Positions 40,765 through 50,102 are shown, counted from the stretch's first letter. The stretch: 52,640 nt of DNA from JANNNX01 sp031398745 (GCA_031398745.1 JANNNX010000070.1:1-52640), one strand, 5' to 3'. The notes: generated by a model not told the origin, from the sequence alone. Made by a program: numbers and translations.

Positions 40765-41859
40765 ATGCACCAGAGTCCACGGGTGCCCTTCACCCATGCC
40801 GGCTTCGTCGACCACCACGCCCACCTGCTGCGCTCGGCCGCCGGGGTGCCGCCGGGGTGGCGGGGTGACGGGCCCGGGGCCATCGCCGATTGGCACCGGC
40901 TGGTGGCCGAGCGGTGGTCGACGCCGATGGACGAGCCCGACCCGCCGGCGACCGTCGATGACCGGTTGCGGGGGGCGTTCGAGCGGGTCCTGACCCAGGC
41001 CGCGGCGGCCGGTCTGGTGCAGGTGACCGAGGCCGGGATGCGCGACTGGGCCCACCTCGACGCCCTGCGCGACCTGCGGGCGCGGGGCCCGCTGCCGGTG
41101 CGGGTGCGGCTGCTGGTGGCGAGCGGCATCGCCGAGCTGGGGCGCATGGCCCTCGGGCGCACCGGTGACCCGTGGCTCGAGATCGAGGGGGTGAAGTTCT
41201 ACGCCGACGGCTGGCTGGGCACCCGCACCTGCGCCCTGTCCGAGCCCTTCGCCGACGAAGCCGACTACCACGGGGTGCTGTTCCTCGATGCCGACACCCT
41301 GGCGTCGAGGGCCGACCCGTTTGCCGAGGCCGGCTGGACCATCGCCACCCACGCCATCGGCGACCGGGCCATCGAGGCGGTGCTCGACGGCTACGACCAG
41401 CTCTTCGGGTCGGACTGCGCGGCGGCGGCCCCTCGCATCGAGCACGCCCAGGTGCTGCGACCCGACCTGATCCGGCGGATGGCCGACATGGGGGTGGTGG
41501 TCTGCATCCAACCCGGCTTCGCGGTGAGCGACGCCGACACCGCCCGGCGGGGCCTGGGCACCGAGCGCTGGGAGGAGGCCTACCGCTGGGACGCGCTGCT
41601 CGACGCCGGGGTGCGGGTGATCACCGGCTCGGACGCGCCCATCGAGTCGGCCCGACCGCTGGTGGGGCTGCAGCGCCTGGCCACCGGGGCCGACGAGGAG
41701 GGGCACTCGGCAGCGCTGGTCACCCTCCCGGTCGATCGGGCACTGGCGCTCATGACCGATCCCGCGGCGGGGACGGTCGTCCTCTCCGACGACCCCCGAA
41801 CGGTGGCCGAGGACGAGCTCTCCCAGATCGAGGTGGTCGAGGTCCACCCCGCCGGCTGA
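40765..41859 (+). CDS. Short YtcJ-like amidohydrolase
   Basis: This 364-residue protein has the full metal set of the YtcJ-like amidohydrolase barrel: FVDHHAHL (HxH), the lysine of EGVKFYADG, HAIGDRA, RIEHAQVL and ITGSDAPIES. Typical YtcJ proteins have 500-560 residues; this one lacks the N-terminal beta-sandwich half and a long insertion between the first and second metal sites, so it is a minimal form. ATG 40765 is preferred because a G-rich stretch precedes it; the frame is open from 40687, and GTG 40783 is another candidate. The substrate is unknown; formamide or amide cleavage is common in the family. Confidence 0.7.
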   Translation: MHQSPRVPFTHAGFVDHHAHLLRSAAGVPPGWRGDGPGAIADWHRLVAERWSTPMDEPDPPATVDDRLRGAFERVLTQAAAAGLVQVTEAGMRDWAHLDALRDLRARGPLPVRVRLLVASGIAELGRMALGRTGDPWLEIEGVKFYADGWLGTRTCALSEPFADEADYHGVLFLDADTLASRADPFAEAGWTIATHAIGDRAIEAVLDGYDQLFGSDCAAAAPRIEHAQVLRPDLIRRMADMGVVVCIQPGFAVSDADTARRGLGTERWEEAYRWDALLDAGVRVITGSDAPIESARPLVGLQRLATGADEEGHSAALVTLPVDRALALMTDPAAGTVVLSDDPRTVAEDELSQIEVVEVHPAG

Positions 41860-41864
41860 TCCCC

Positions 41865-41926
41865 GTCTGGGACGATGACCTGACGGGTTCCGTGCGGCCC
41901 TTGTCCCAGACTGCGGTGCGTCAGGT
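41865..41926. other. Interleaved inverted repeats (pseudoknot-like) between convergent genes
   Basis: GTCTGGGAC (41865-41873) is complementary to GTCCCAGAC (41903-41911), and ACCTGACG (41878-41885) is complementary to CGTCAGGT (41919-41926). The two stems interleave (A-B-A'-B'), so the transcript could form a pseudoknot, or alternative hairpins. The second stem overlaps the stop codon of the repeat-protein gene. It may be a bidirectional terminator. Confidence 0.55.
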
Positions 41927-43762
41927 GGCGGCGATCCCGACGATGGGGGAGTTGAGGGCGACGGCGGAAAGGTCGCCGACGTGGGCAGCCTCGCCGGAGA
42001 GGATCACGAGGCCGCTCCCGCTGACCCCCCACACGCCGTAGCCGAAGGTGGTGGGGGCGATGCCGACTATGCCGTCGAGCGCGACCAAGACCACCCCGCC
42101 CGTCTGGCGTGCGGCGTCGCCGGTGGCCATGGTGAAGCCGGTGGCCCGAGAGATCCAGTACCCATTGCCGCTCGGGGAAGCGGCCATGCCGACCACGTCG
42201 TTGCCCGCGGCCTGGGAGACCGAGAGCAGGCTGCCGAGGAACCGGGCATCGCCGTAGCTGAAGATGCCGCCGTCGCGGGCGACGAGCCAGTAGCCCCCAC
42301 CCGACGGGGTGGCGGCCATCCCGACCACCGGCTGGTTCAGGGCGAGACTGCCGGTCGAGCCGTAGAACGCGGCGTCGCCGAAGGCGAAGATCCCGCCGTC
42401 GGACGCGACCAGCCAGTAACCGTTGCCGCTCGGGGTGGCGGCCATCCCGACCACCGGCTGGTTCAGGCGGGTGCCTCCCATCGAGCCGTGGAACCGTGCG
42501 TCGCCGTAGCTGAAGATCCCGCCATCGGCGGCGACCAGCCAGTAGCCGTTGCCGCTGGGGCTAGCGGCCATGCCCACCACGGGTTGGTTGAGCGGCAGCG
42601 AGCCGGCCGAGCCGTGGAAGGTGGCGTCGCCGAAGGTGAACACCCCGCCGTCGGCCGCCACCAACCGGTAACCGGGCACGCCCACGGTGACCGCGTGCGA
42701 CCGCTCCCAGGTGGAGCCTTCAATGGCCGGCGAGTAGGGCCGGTTGGAGAGGAGCAGCACCCCCCGGTCCGGGTCGTAGGTCGCCGAGCTGGCGGCCGCC
42801 GTCCAGGGCCCGCTGTCGGAGCGGATCCGGGTCCAGCCGTTGCCGTCCCAGCGCCAGGTCTCGACCGGAAGGGCGCTGGTGGTGAGGTCGAAGCGGAACC
42901 GGTAGCTCAGGGCACGCCCCCCGAAGAGGTAGGTCTGGCCGTCGGCGCCCGACCACGCCAGCGCGGCGCGGTGGCGGAACACCGGGCCTGACGAGGTCAC
43001 CCGCTCGGTCCAGGTGGCACCGTTCCATACCCACGAGTCGACCAGCGGTTCGGTCGAGACCGGCGTCGGCACCAGGGTCCGAAAAGTGTCGTCGTTGAGT
43101 CCTCCCACCAGGAGGACCTCGTGGCGGGTGCGGTCGGCCGTCATCGAGGCGAGCGAGCGGGCAGTTGGCGACGTGGCCGGCGCCTGCTGCTGCCAGGTGG
43201 TGCCGTCGAAGGTCCAGGTGTCGGCCAGGTAGTTGGGGTTCGAACCGGAGTAGAGCCGTCCCGTCTGACCGCCGAAGAGGACGAGCTGGTCGTGGTCGGG
43301 GTCGAAGGCGATGGTGGTGCCCAGTCGCCAGGTCGGTGAGGTCGGGGTGGCCAGCTGGACCCAGTCAGCGCCGTCCCAGGCCCAGGTCTCGAGCAACCCG
43401 CCACGGGCGCCGTCGCCGTCGCCACCGACGGCCACCACTGCAGCCAGGTTCTCGTCGTAGGCAACGGCCGACACCGAGGTCGGCTGGTGCACGGGGTCGG
43501 CGTCGGTCCACTCGCCGGATGCGCTGTCTCGGGTCCAGGTGGTGCTCGCAGCCACCAGCACCGTCTCTCCGAGGCCGTCGTCGTGCGCCATCGGGCTGCC
43601 GGCATCGGCGGCCGGGGGACCGTCGGGATCGGTGACGTCCTGCCATCCGCTGCCGGTCCCCACCCGGGCGTCGGCCGGCGGGCTGCCGACGGTGATGGCG
43701 AGCGAGCTGGCGCTCAGCAAGGCGGCGGTCGCCAGGGCGGCGAAGCGAACACGACGTGTCAT
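41921..43762 (-). CDS. Secreted protein with Kelch-like start and glycine-rich tandem repeats
   Basis: This 613-residue protein has a signal peptide (FAALATAALLSASSLAITVGS), then about 330 residues with Kelch/galactose-oxidase-like features (LVLFGGQTGRLY, WVWNGATW, TYLFGGRALSY). The C-terminal third carries at least four repeats of ~45 residues, with the pattern YWLVAADGGIFSYGDARFHGS followed by LNQPVVGMAA, common in secreted actinobacterial proteins. It ends without a membrane anchor. It probably acts at the surface or in the matrix. The ATG at 43762 is chosen for the signal peptide. Confidence 0.8.
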   Translation of the reverse strand: MTRRVRFAALATAALLSASSLAITVGSPPADARVGTGSGWQDVTDPDGPPAADAGSPMAHDDGLGETVLVAASTTWTRDSASGEWTDADPVHQPTSVSAVAYDENLAAVVAVGGDGDGARGGLLETWAWDGADWVQLATPTSPTWRLGTTIAFDPDHDQLVLFGGQTGRLYSGSNPNYLADTWTFDGTTWQQQAPATSPTARSLASMTADRTRHEVLLVGGLNDDTFRTLVPTPVSTEPLVDSWVWNGATWTERVTSSGPVFRHRAALAWSGADGQTYLFGGRALSYRFRFDLTTSALPVETWRWDGNGWTRIRSDSGPWTAAASSATYDPDRGVLLLSNRPYSPAIEGSTWERSHAVTVGVPGYRLVAADGGVFTFGDATFHGSAGSLPLNQPVVGMAASPSGNGYWLVAADGGIFSYGDARFHGSMGGTRLNQPVVGMAATPSGNGYWLVASDGGIFAFGDAAFYGSTGSLALNQPVVGMAATPSGGGYWLVARDGGIFSYGDARFLGSLLSVSQAAGNDVVGMAASPSGNGYWISRATGFTMATGDAARQTGGVVLVALDGIVGIAPTTFGYGVWGVSGSGLVILSGEAAHVGDLSAVALNSPIVGIAAT

Positions 43763-43844
43763 GCGAAACCCCCGGAGTCGGTGACGCGGTTGACGGTAGG
43801 GGCTGGCGTCCCCTCGGTGCACGCCCGGCTGCAAGGATCGTCGC

Positions 43845-43884
43845 CGTGCAGGTGCATCTGGTCGACGGCACCTACGAGCTGTTC
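43845..43884 (+). repeat. Left 40-bp direct repeat (attL candidate)
   Basis: This copy is identical to 50745-50784. It includes a 5-bp inverted repeat GGTGC/GCACC (43851-43855 and 43868-43872) around a 12-bp centre with GTCGAC, compatible with a tyrosine-integrase crossover core. Confidence 0.85.
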
Positions 43885-43890
43885 TCATAG
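43846..43890 (+). pseudogene. 14-codon remnant of 5'-3' exonuclease start
   Basis: GTG at 43846 opens a frame reading MQVHLVDGTYELF, identical to the start of the intact exonuclease at 50746, then diverges to one serine and a TAG stop. AAGGA lies 8 bp upstream. The original leader and promoter stayed here when the island inserted, so the stub may still be transcribed. Confidence 0.85.
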
Positions 43891-44077
43891 GTGCAGGTCA
43901 GTGCAGTGACGCCCACGGTGCTTGGCGTTCCGGTCGCCACGAGCCGCCGTCGGCCGGCTGACGACGCCAGCGAGCGCCGATTCGAGGGTGGTGTGTCGCG
44001 CAGTTGTGTGGCGCGGAGCGGCCCTGCGAGGCAGCCCCCGGCACGAGGCAAATCTCCGCTGGTCGCATACTGGAGAC

Positions 44078-44542
44078 GTGGACCCCATCATCCAACAGGC
44101 AGCCGTGGACCTCGCGGGCATCGCAGCGAAGAACACGGCGTCGTCCGTGTCCGACCGAGTCCGGACGGCACGAGCTCGCCGTGAGAAGGACGAGACGATT
44201 CGCGAGCTTGAGGAGATCGTCAACGACCTCATCGCCGACAAGCTCGAACTGCAACGCGTGGCAGATGTCTACCGGGAAGCAGTTGCAGCGCAAGCCATCA
44301 GCGACGAGGACCTGGCGTTCATCGCTGAGCACCTGGTGCCCATCATGAAGAACCTCGGCTTGGATGATGTCGATCAGTTCGAACCCCTCCTGTCGCCTGA
44401 GTTCCTGCGGATCGCTCAAGCGCTCGGCTTCAGCTTCAAGCAGGCGCTCGGACAGCCACTCACCGAGGTGGCGGCCGCCCAGATCACCGCTCGCTTGGCC
44501 CCTTCGAACAGGCCAAGCGGTCAGGCACGGCCGAGGAAGTAG
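44078..44542 (+). CDS. Unknown 154-residue coiled-coil protein in the restriction island
   Basis: This gene encodes 154 residues of unknown function starting at GTG 44078 after TGGAGA. The N-terminal half is helical, with a likely coiled coil over residues 30-65 (RREKDETIRELEEIVNDLIADK split). The C-terminal half is more globular, with no cysteines and no catalytic motif. It precedes mod by 120 bp on the same strand. It could be an antirestriction, regulatory or accessory DNA-binding protein; nothing in the sequence distinguishes these. Confidence 0.6.
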   Translation: MDPIIQQAAVDLAGIAAKNTASSVSDRVRTARARREKDETIRELEEIVNDLIADKLELQRVADVYREAVAAQAISDEDLAFIAEHLVPIMKNLGLDDVDQFEPLLSPEFLRIAQALGFSFKQALGQPLTEVAAAQITARLAPSNRPSGQARPRK

Positions 44543-44662
44543 CCCAGTCGTCCCAGCTGAGATCTCTCGGTTCTCCGCCGGCTCGATGAAGCCGCCCTTT
44601 GCGCATGGCGCCGGATGCCAGGATGGCAGGACGATCCGCACACCTGGACGGGGACCGAAGGC

Positions 44663-46786
44663 ATGTCGAGGCTCACGGAGCTGATCCGCCAAGCGAAGGA
44701 GAAGGACCCGGCCCTCGGCGCTGAGCTGGAGCGGGAATACCGCACTCTGTCGGGTCGCCGAGCGTTCGGTCTGAACTTCGAGCGGCACCGCCCCGAGGCC
44801 GTCGAGCTGCCCGGCCGTCCTGTGCGCCGGGGCGACAAGGTGCGCATCCTGGTGCCCCGGGGATCAGTCGAGCGGGGCGACCAGCGACTCTGGCGGGTGG
44901 CCCGCTTCGAGAAGGCCGGCGGCGAGCGTCAGGCCCACCTCGAACCGCTCGGCGACGATGACCGGGCGCCAACCACGGTGGCCGACGACGACCTAGTGAT
45001 GGTTGCTGAGTTCCGTGATCCGATCCACCCCGGCCTCGTGTCCACTGGCGGCGTGCGGCGGGGTGGGGACAAGCCGGCACACACGGTGATCAACGGCGAG
45101 AACTTCCACGTGCTCAAGGCGCTCACGTTCACCCACCGGGGCAAGGTCGATGCCATCTACATCGACCCGCCGTACAACACCGGCGCGAAGGACTGGAAGT
45201 ACAACAACGACTACGTCGAGGGCGACGATCTCTACCGCCACAGCAAGTGGCTCGCCTTCATGGAACGCCGCCTGCTGCTGGCCAAGGAGCTGCTCAACCC
45301 CGAGGAGTCGGTGCTCATCGTCACCATCGACGAGAAGGAGTACCTTCGCCTCGGCCTTCTATTGGAGCAGACCTTTCCTGAGGCCCGACTCCAGATGGTG
45401 ACGTCTGTCATCAGCCCGGCGGGCACTCAGCGAGTAGGTGAGTTCACTCGCACCAACGAGTTCATCTTCTTCGTGCGGTTTGGTGCATCGCACATCGGAC
45501 CCGAGCTGCCGAGCTCCGATGCCGAGGAGCGCCTTGTTTGGCACTACTTCCAGCGGCAGGACATGACATCTCGACGAGGTCAACCTAAGGGCGGTAAGGC
45601 GCAGTTCTACCCGATTTACGTGAATCGTGAGACCGGCCGGGTCGACGGAATCGGCGAGCCACTTCCTCACGATGCGCCCCGCAGCAGCGCCCCGGCGCGA
45701 GAAGGCTGCGTAACGGTGTTCCCCGTGCGCCCCGACGGCACCGAGATGAACTGGTGCCTCACCGGCAAGGCCTTTCTCGCGAGATTGGCAGGAGGGTACG
45801 TCAAGGTCGGCGGCTACGACGCAAGCAAACCGCAGCCATACCCGATCTACTACTTGCTCCCGGGGAAGATCGACGACATCGAGGCTGGCCGAGCCGTCGT
45901 CACGGGCTACGCCGGAGATGGGTCAGTCGAAGTCGAGTACCGGGAGGCCAAGAGGCGCATGCCCAGCTCTACTTGGACGCACCCTTCCCACAATGCACGT
46001 GTCGGAGGCACCGAGGTACTGAAGGTGATGATGCCGGGACGCCACTTTCCCTTCCCGAAATCGGTCTACGCAGTTGAGGACTGCTTACGACTGGTTACTG
46101 AGAGGAAGCCTGATGCCGTTATCCTTGACTTCTTCGCCGGCTCGGGCACTACTGCCCATGCAGTCATGCGCCTGAACAAGCAGGACGGCGGGCGGCGGCA
46201 GTGCATCTTGGTGACCAACAACGAGGTGTCAGCTGACGAGCAACGGCGGCTCCGGCAGGACGGCCTCCGGCCCGGCGACCCCGACTGGGAAGCGCTCGGC
46301 ATCTGCGACAACATCACCAAGCCTCGCATCGAAGCAGCCATCACCGGTCGCACCCCCGAGGGTGAGCCCATCGCCGGTGACTACAGGTTCACCGACGAGT
46401 TCCCGATGGCCGACGGGTTTCAGGAGAACACCGAGTTCTTCACTCTCACCTACGAAAATCCGGTGGCCATCGGCCACAACCGGGCGTTCGGAGGAGTGGC
46501 GCCGCTGCTGTGGCTGCGGGCTGGCGCCACCGGTCGACGCATCGACACCATCCCCGATACGGGATGGGACATGGCCGACATCTACGGCATCCTCTGGGAT
46601 CTCGACCAGGCTGACGAGTTCGCCCAGGAAGTCGAGAAGAATGAGCACGTCCACCTGGCCTACGTGGTCACCGACGACGACCGCCGGTTCCAGTCCGTCG
46701 CCCGCCAGCTCCCTGACGATGTCGACGTCGTCCGGCTCTACGAGTCGTACCTGTCGAATTTCCGCTTCACGGGGGTGGAGCCGTGA
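44663..46786 (+). CDS. Type III-like DNA methyltransferase (Mod)
   Basis: This 707-residue beta-class amino-methyltransferase has the catalytic motif DPPY at residues 168-171 and the AdoMet motif FFAGSG at 490-495, in the order expected for the beta class. The ~320-residue segment between them should contain the target recognition domain. It shows less GC-biased codon use (about 45360-46140) than the flanks, as if swapped in from another source. ATG 44663 is preferred; ATG 44615 would add 16 residues. Its last codons overlap the res gene by 4 bp (GTGA). It methylates the site that Res-Mod recognises. Confidence 0.9.
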   Translation: MSRLTELIRQAKEKDPALGAELEREYRTLSGRRAFGLNFERHRPEAVELPGRPVRRGDKVRILVPRGSVERGDQRLWRVARFEKAGGERQAHLEPLGDDDRAPTTVADDDLVMVAEFRDPIHPGLVSTGGVRRGGDKPAHTVINGENFHVLKALTFTHRGKVDAIYIDPPYNTGAKDWKYNNDYVEGDDLYRHSKWLAFMERRLLLAKELLNPEESVLIVTIDEKEYLRLGLLLEQTFPEARLQMVTSVISPAGTQRVGEFTRTNEFIFFVRFGASHIGPELPSSDAEERLVWHYFQRQDMTSRRGQPKGGKAQFYPIYVNRETGRVDGIGEPLPHDAPRSSAPAREGCVTVFPVRPDGTEMNWCLTGKAFLARLAGGYVKVGGYDASKPQPYPIYYLLPGKIDDIEAGRAVVTGYAGDGSVEVEYREAKRRMPSSTWTHPSHNARVGGTEVLKVMMPGRHFPFPKSVYAVEDCLRLVTERKPDAVILDFFAGSGTTAHAVMRLNKQDGGRRQCILVTNNEVSADEQRRLRQDGLRPGDPDWEALGICDNITKPRIEAAITGRTPEGEPIAGDYRFTDEFPMADGFQENTEFFTLTYENPVAIGHNRAFGGVAPLLWLRAGATGRRIDTIPDTGWDMADIYGILWDLDQADEFAQEVEKNEHVHLAYVVTDDDRRFQSVARQLPDDVDVVRLYESYLSNFRFTGVEP

Positions 46787-49380
46787 AGTTCACTCTGAAG
46801 GACTACCAGGACGATGCCGTGCTCGACGTGCTCACCAACCTGGGCAAGGCGTCCCGTCGGTGGCGGGAGGACGGCGACCTGCACGCCTTCGCATTGTCGG
46901 CCACCACCGGCGCCGGCAAGACCGTCATGGCGGCCGCGGTGTTCGAGGCCCTGTTCCACGGCAGCGACAGCTACGACGTGGAGCCGGACCAGACCGCCGT
47001 GGTGCTGTGGTTCTCCGACGACCCGAGCCTGAACGAACAGACCCGGTTCCGCCTGCTCGAGGCCGCCGACCGCATCAGCTTCGCCGACCTGGTAGTGGTC
47101 GAGAACACGTTCCACGCCGAAGCGTTCCGCCCCGGCAAGGTGTACTTCCTCAACACCCAGAAGCTCTCCAAGAACAGCCTGCTCACCCGTGGCCACGACG
47201 CCTTTGCCGAAGCTGCGGAGCGGGGCGAGGACACGCTGCCCGAAATGCGGCCCGACGGTCGCACGTTCACGATCTGGGACACCATCCGCAACACCATCGA
47301 GGACCCCGAGCGCACCCTGTACCTCGTGCTCGACGAGGCCCACCGGGGTATGGGCTCCACCGGCAAGGCCGCACGAGACGCCCGCTCCACCATCGTCAAG
47401 CGGCTCATCAACGGCGACGGCACCGTTCCACCCGTTCCTATCGTGTGGGGAATCTCCGCCACCGTGGAACGCTTCCGGACCGCCATGGCCGACGCCGAGG
47501 GACGCAGCACCTTGCCCGACGTCGACGTCGACACCCAGGCCGTGCAGGAGTCAGGGCTGTTGAAGGACACCGTCGTCCTCGACATCCCCGACGAGGCCGG
47601 GCAGGTCGACACCGTGCTCGTGCGTCGAGGCACCGAGAAGCTCCGAGAGGCCACCCAGGCGTGGGCCGACTACGCCATCGCTCAGGACACCGAGGCCGTC
47701 GCCCCGCTGATGGTCCTGCAGGTCCCCAACACCCCCGACCCCGACGACGTCGGCCAAGCCCTCGCCACCATCTTCGACACCTGGCCCGGCTTGCCGACCG
47801 AGGCCGTCGCCCACGTGCTCGGCGACCACACCACCCAGACCTTCGGATCGTTCAGCGTCCCCCACATCTCCCCGGAGCGGGTGCAGGAGTCGACGTGGGT
47901 CCGGATGCTCATCGCCAAGGACGCCATCAGCACTGGCTGGGACTGTCCTCGGGCGGAGGTGATGGTCTCGTTCCGCCCGGCCAAGGACCGCACCCACATC
48001 ACCCAGCTCCTCGGGCGCATGGTCCGCACACCGCTGGCCCGTCGCATCCCCGGCAACGAGCGTCTCAACGCCGTTGACTGCCTGCTCCCCTTCTTCGATA
48101 CGCGCACGGTCACCGCCGTCGCCGACGCCCTCATGCACGGCACTGGCGACGACAACAGCGACGACACGCCGCCGGTCCGACGGGTGCTCGTGAACCCGAT
48201 CGAGGTCACCCCGAACGAGTCGATCCCCGAGGACGTGTGGGACAAGCTCCTGTCGTTACCGTCGCAATCACTGCCCCAACGAACGGCCAAGCCAGTAAAG
48301 CGCCTCACCGCACTCGCCCACGAGCTCGCCGTCGACGGCCTGCTGCCGAACGCCGGCAAGAAGGCCCACGCCGAGCTGCACAAAGTCCTCGACGCTGCCC
48401 AGGCCCGCTACGCCACCGAGATCGCTGTCGCCCGCTCCTCGGTCCTCAGCGTCGAGGGCAAGACCCTCACCGCCGACCTGGCCTCCGGCTCTAAGACCTT
48501 CGACCAGTTCGTCGCCGCCGCCGACCACGTGGTCATCGAGGACGCCTACCGCCGAGCTACCCGTGCGCTCAGCCCCGACGTAGCCCGGACCTACGCCGAG
48601 CGCCTCGCAGAGGCCGACGAGGACGCAGACAGCATCGAGGACGCACTGCTTGAAGCCCACGCGACCGTCGCCGCCCTCGGTCTAGTGGCCGACGTGAAGG
48701 ACTACCTCGACGACGAAGCCGACAAACTCGCCAAGAAGTGGCTCACCGAGCACAGGGCCGCCATCAAGACGCTCGGCGATGAGCGCCAGGACATCTACCG
48801 CCAGCTCCGGGAGATGAGCGCCGAACCTCAGGACCTCGATCTCGCCAAGCCCACCTCGTGGCTCGTCCCCACCACCGAACGCCACGGCGACACCGAGACC
48901 CCGCTACCTGGGTACCGGATGCACCTCCTGGCCGACGAGGACGGGTTCTTCCCCCTCGACCCCAACGAGTGGGAAGCCGAGGTCCTCGACCGGGAGCACG
49001 ACCGGCCGGGGTTCATCAGCTGGTATCGCAACCCCTCACGCTCCAGCCAGGACTCCCTGGCCATCGTCTACGAGCACGGCGGACGGGTCCGCACCGTCCG
49101 CCCCGACTTCGTGTTCTTCACCGAGAACGACGATGGCACCATCGGCGCTTCCATCGTCGACCCCCACTCGCACCACCTCGGCGACGCCCTCCCCAAGCTT
49201 CGAGGCCTCGCCGATTACGCCGAGTGCCACGGCGCCCATTTCCAGCGCATCGACGCCGTGTCCAAGATCGGCGACACCTTTCGGGTTCTCGACCTTGCCG
49301 AGGTATCCGTACGAGCCGCCGTCGCCAACGCCACCGATGCGGCAACGCTGTACCAGGGCGAGCACGCCAACGACTACTGA
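46783..49380 (+). CDS. Type III-like restriction subunit (Res), SF2 helicase
   Basis: This 865-residue protein has SF2 helicase motifs: TTGAGKT at residues 41-47, DEAH at 184-187, SATVERF near 225, and QLLGRMVRT from 408. The C-terminal region contains the PD motif at 774-775 followed by IVDPH (residue 793-795), which stands where the E/D-x-K of a PD-(D/E)xK nuclease would be, so the nuclease site looks non-canonical. GTG 46783 overlaps the mod stop. Res partners with Mod to translocate and cut unmethylated DNA in known type III systems. Confidence 0.88.
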   Translation: MKFTLKDYQDDAVLDVLTNLGKASRRWREDGDLHAFALSATTGAGKTVMAAAVFEALFHGSDSYDVEPDQTAVVLWFSDDPSLNEQTRFRLLEAADRISFADLVVVENTFHAEAFRPGKVYFLNTQKLSKNSLLTRGHDAFAEAAERGEDTLPEMRPDGRTFTIWDTIRNTIEDPERTLYLVLDEAHRGMGSTGKAARDARSTIVKRLINGDGTVPPVPIVWGISATVERFRTAMADAEGRSTLPDVDVDTQAVQESGLLKDTVVLDIPDEAGQVDTVLVRRGTEKLREATQAWADYAIAQDTEAVAPLMVLQVPNTPDPDDVGQALATIFDTWPGLPTEAVAHVLGDHTTQTFGSFSVPHISPERVQESTWVRMLIAKDAISTGWDCPRAEVMVSFRPAKDRTHITQLLGRMVRTPLARRIPGNERLNAVDCLLPFFDTRTVTAVADALMHGTGDDNSDDTPPVRRVLVNPIEVTPNESIPEDVWDKLLSLPSQSLPQRTAKPVKRLTALAHELAVDGLLPNAGKKAHAELHKVLDAAQARYATEIAVARSSVLSVEGKTLTADLASGSKTFDQFVAAADHVVIEDAYRRATRALSPDVARTYAERLAEADEDADSIEDALLEAHATVAALGLVADVKDYLDDEADKLAKKWLTEHRAAIKTLGDERQDIYRQLREMSAEPQDLDLAKPTSWLVPTTERHGDTETPLPGYRMHLLADEDGFFPLDPNEWEAEVLDREHDRPGFISWYRNPSRSSQDSLAIVYEHGGRVRTVRPDFVFFTENDDGTIGASIVDPHSHHLGDALPKLRGLADYAECHGAHFQRIDAVSKIGDTFRVLDLAEVSVRAAVANATDAATLYQGEHANDY

Positions 49381-49481
49381 TCCGACCGACGAAGGCCGCT
49401 CAGTCCAGGACACCGAGACCGTGGCGTAGACGGATAGGGTCCGTGGTCACTGCACCTAGAGCCGCGGGGTTGTCGGCGCCA

Positions 49482-50102
49482 TCACGTTTCGAGGTAGGCG
49501 GGGATCTCGCCGCCGGGTGCCACGTAGGTAAACGTGAGGACCGAGTCGCCTGTGACCGTCAGTATGAGGTCGAGCGTGCCGAGGTTGAACTCGGAGCGGC
49601 GCTCGGTGATATTGCCGAGCGATGGCAGAACCTGGTCGTCGAAGGCCGCAACGACGTCTCCGGCCGCATCGTCGAGGCCGAGCGATGCGCCGGTAATGAG
49701 CCTTGTAGGGGTCTGCCCGCCCGTAATATCGAGGTCGACGACCACCGCCACGGCCGTCACCTTCGATGTTGGCGACTCCGCGAAGACGAGCACGGTCGTG
49801 CCGAGATCGACGGTGCTGCCGTAGACCCCATCCGTGACGGGATCGAGCTGCAGACCGGCCCCATCGAGACCTAGGAGTGGAATCTGGGCGTTGAACAGCC
49901 CGAGGTACTGAGTCGCCGTGGGATCAAGTGGCTCCGCTGGAGCCGTGGTCGCAGTGACCTCGATCGTCGTGTCGGTTGTAGTGGCTCCGCCGGCCGTGGT
50001 CGTCGACCTCCCTGTTGCCGGCTCGTCGCCCCCGCTGCCGCAGGCCGCCAAGATGAGCGCTGCTGCGATGGCGACGATCCACACCCTCGGTCGATTCGTC
50101 AT
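49482..50102 (-). CDS. Lipoprotein of unknown function
   Basis: This 206-residue protein has a signal peptide with lipobox LAAC ending at Cys21, followed by a Ser/Thr/Gly-rich linker and a beta-rich C-terminal domain (residues ~80-206) with DLGTTVLVFAESP and VTGDSVLTFTYVAPGG. It is the only island gene on the minus strand and ends about 100 bp after res. No enzyme motif is visible. It might be a cargo gene unrelated to restriction. Confidence 0.65.
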   Translation of the reverse strand: MTNRPRVWIVAIAAALILAACGSGGDEPATGRSTTTAGGATTTDTTIEVTATTAPAEPLDPTATQYLGLFNAQIPLLGLDGAGLQLDPVTDGVYGSTVDLGTTVLVFAESPTSKVTAVAVVVDLDITGGQTPTRLITGASLGLDDAAGDVVAAFDDQVLPSLGNITERRSEFNLGTLDLILTVTGDSVLTFTYVAPGGEIPAYLET

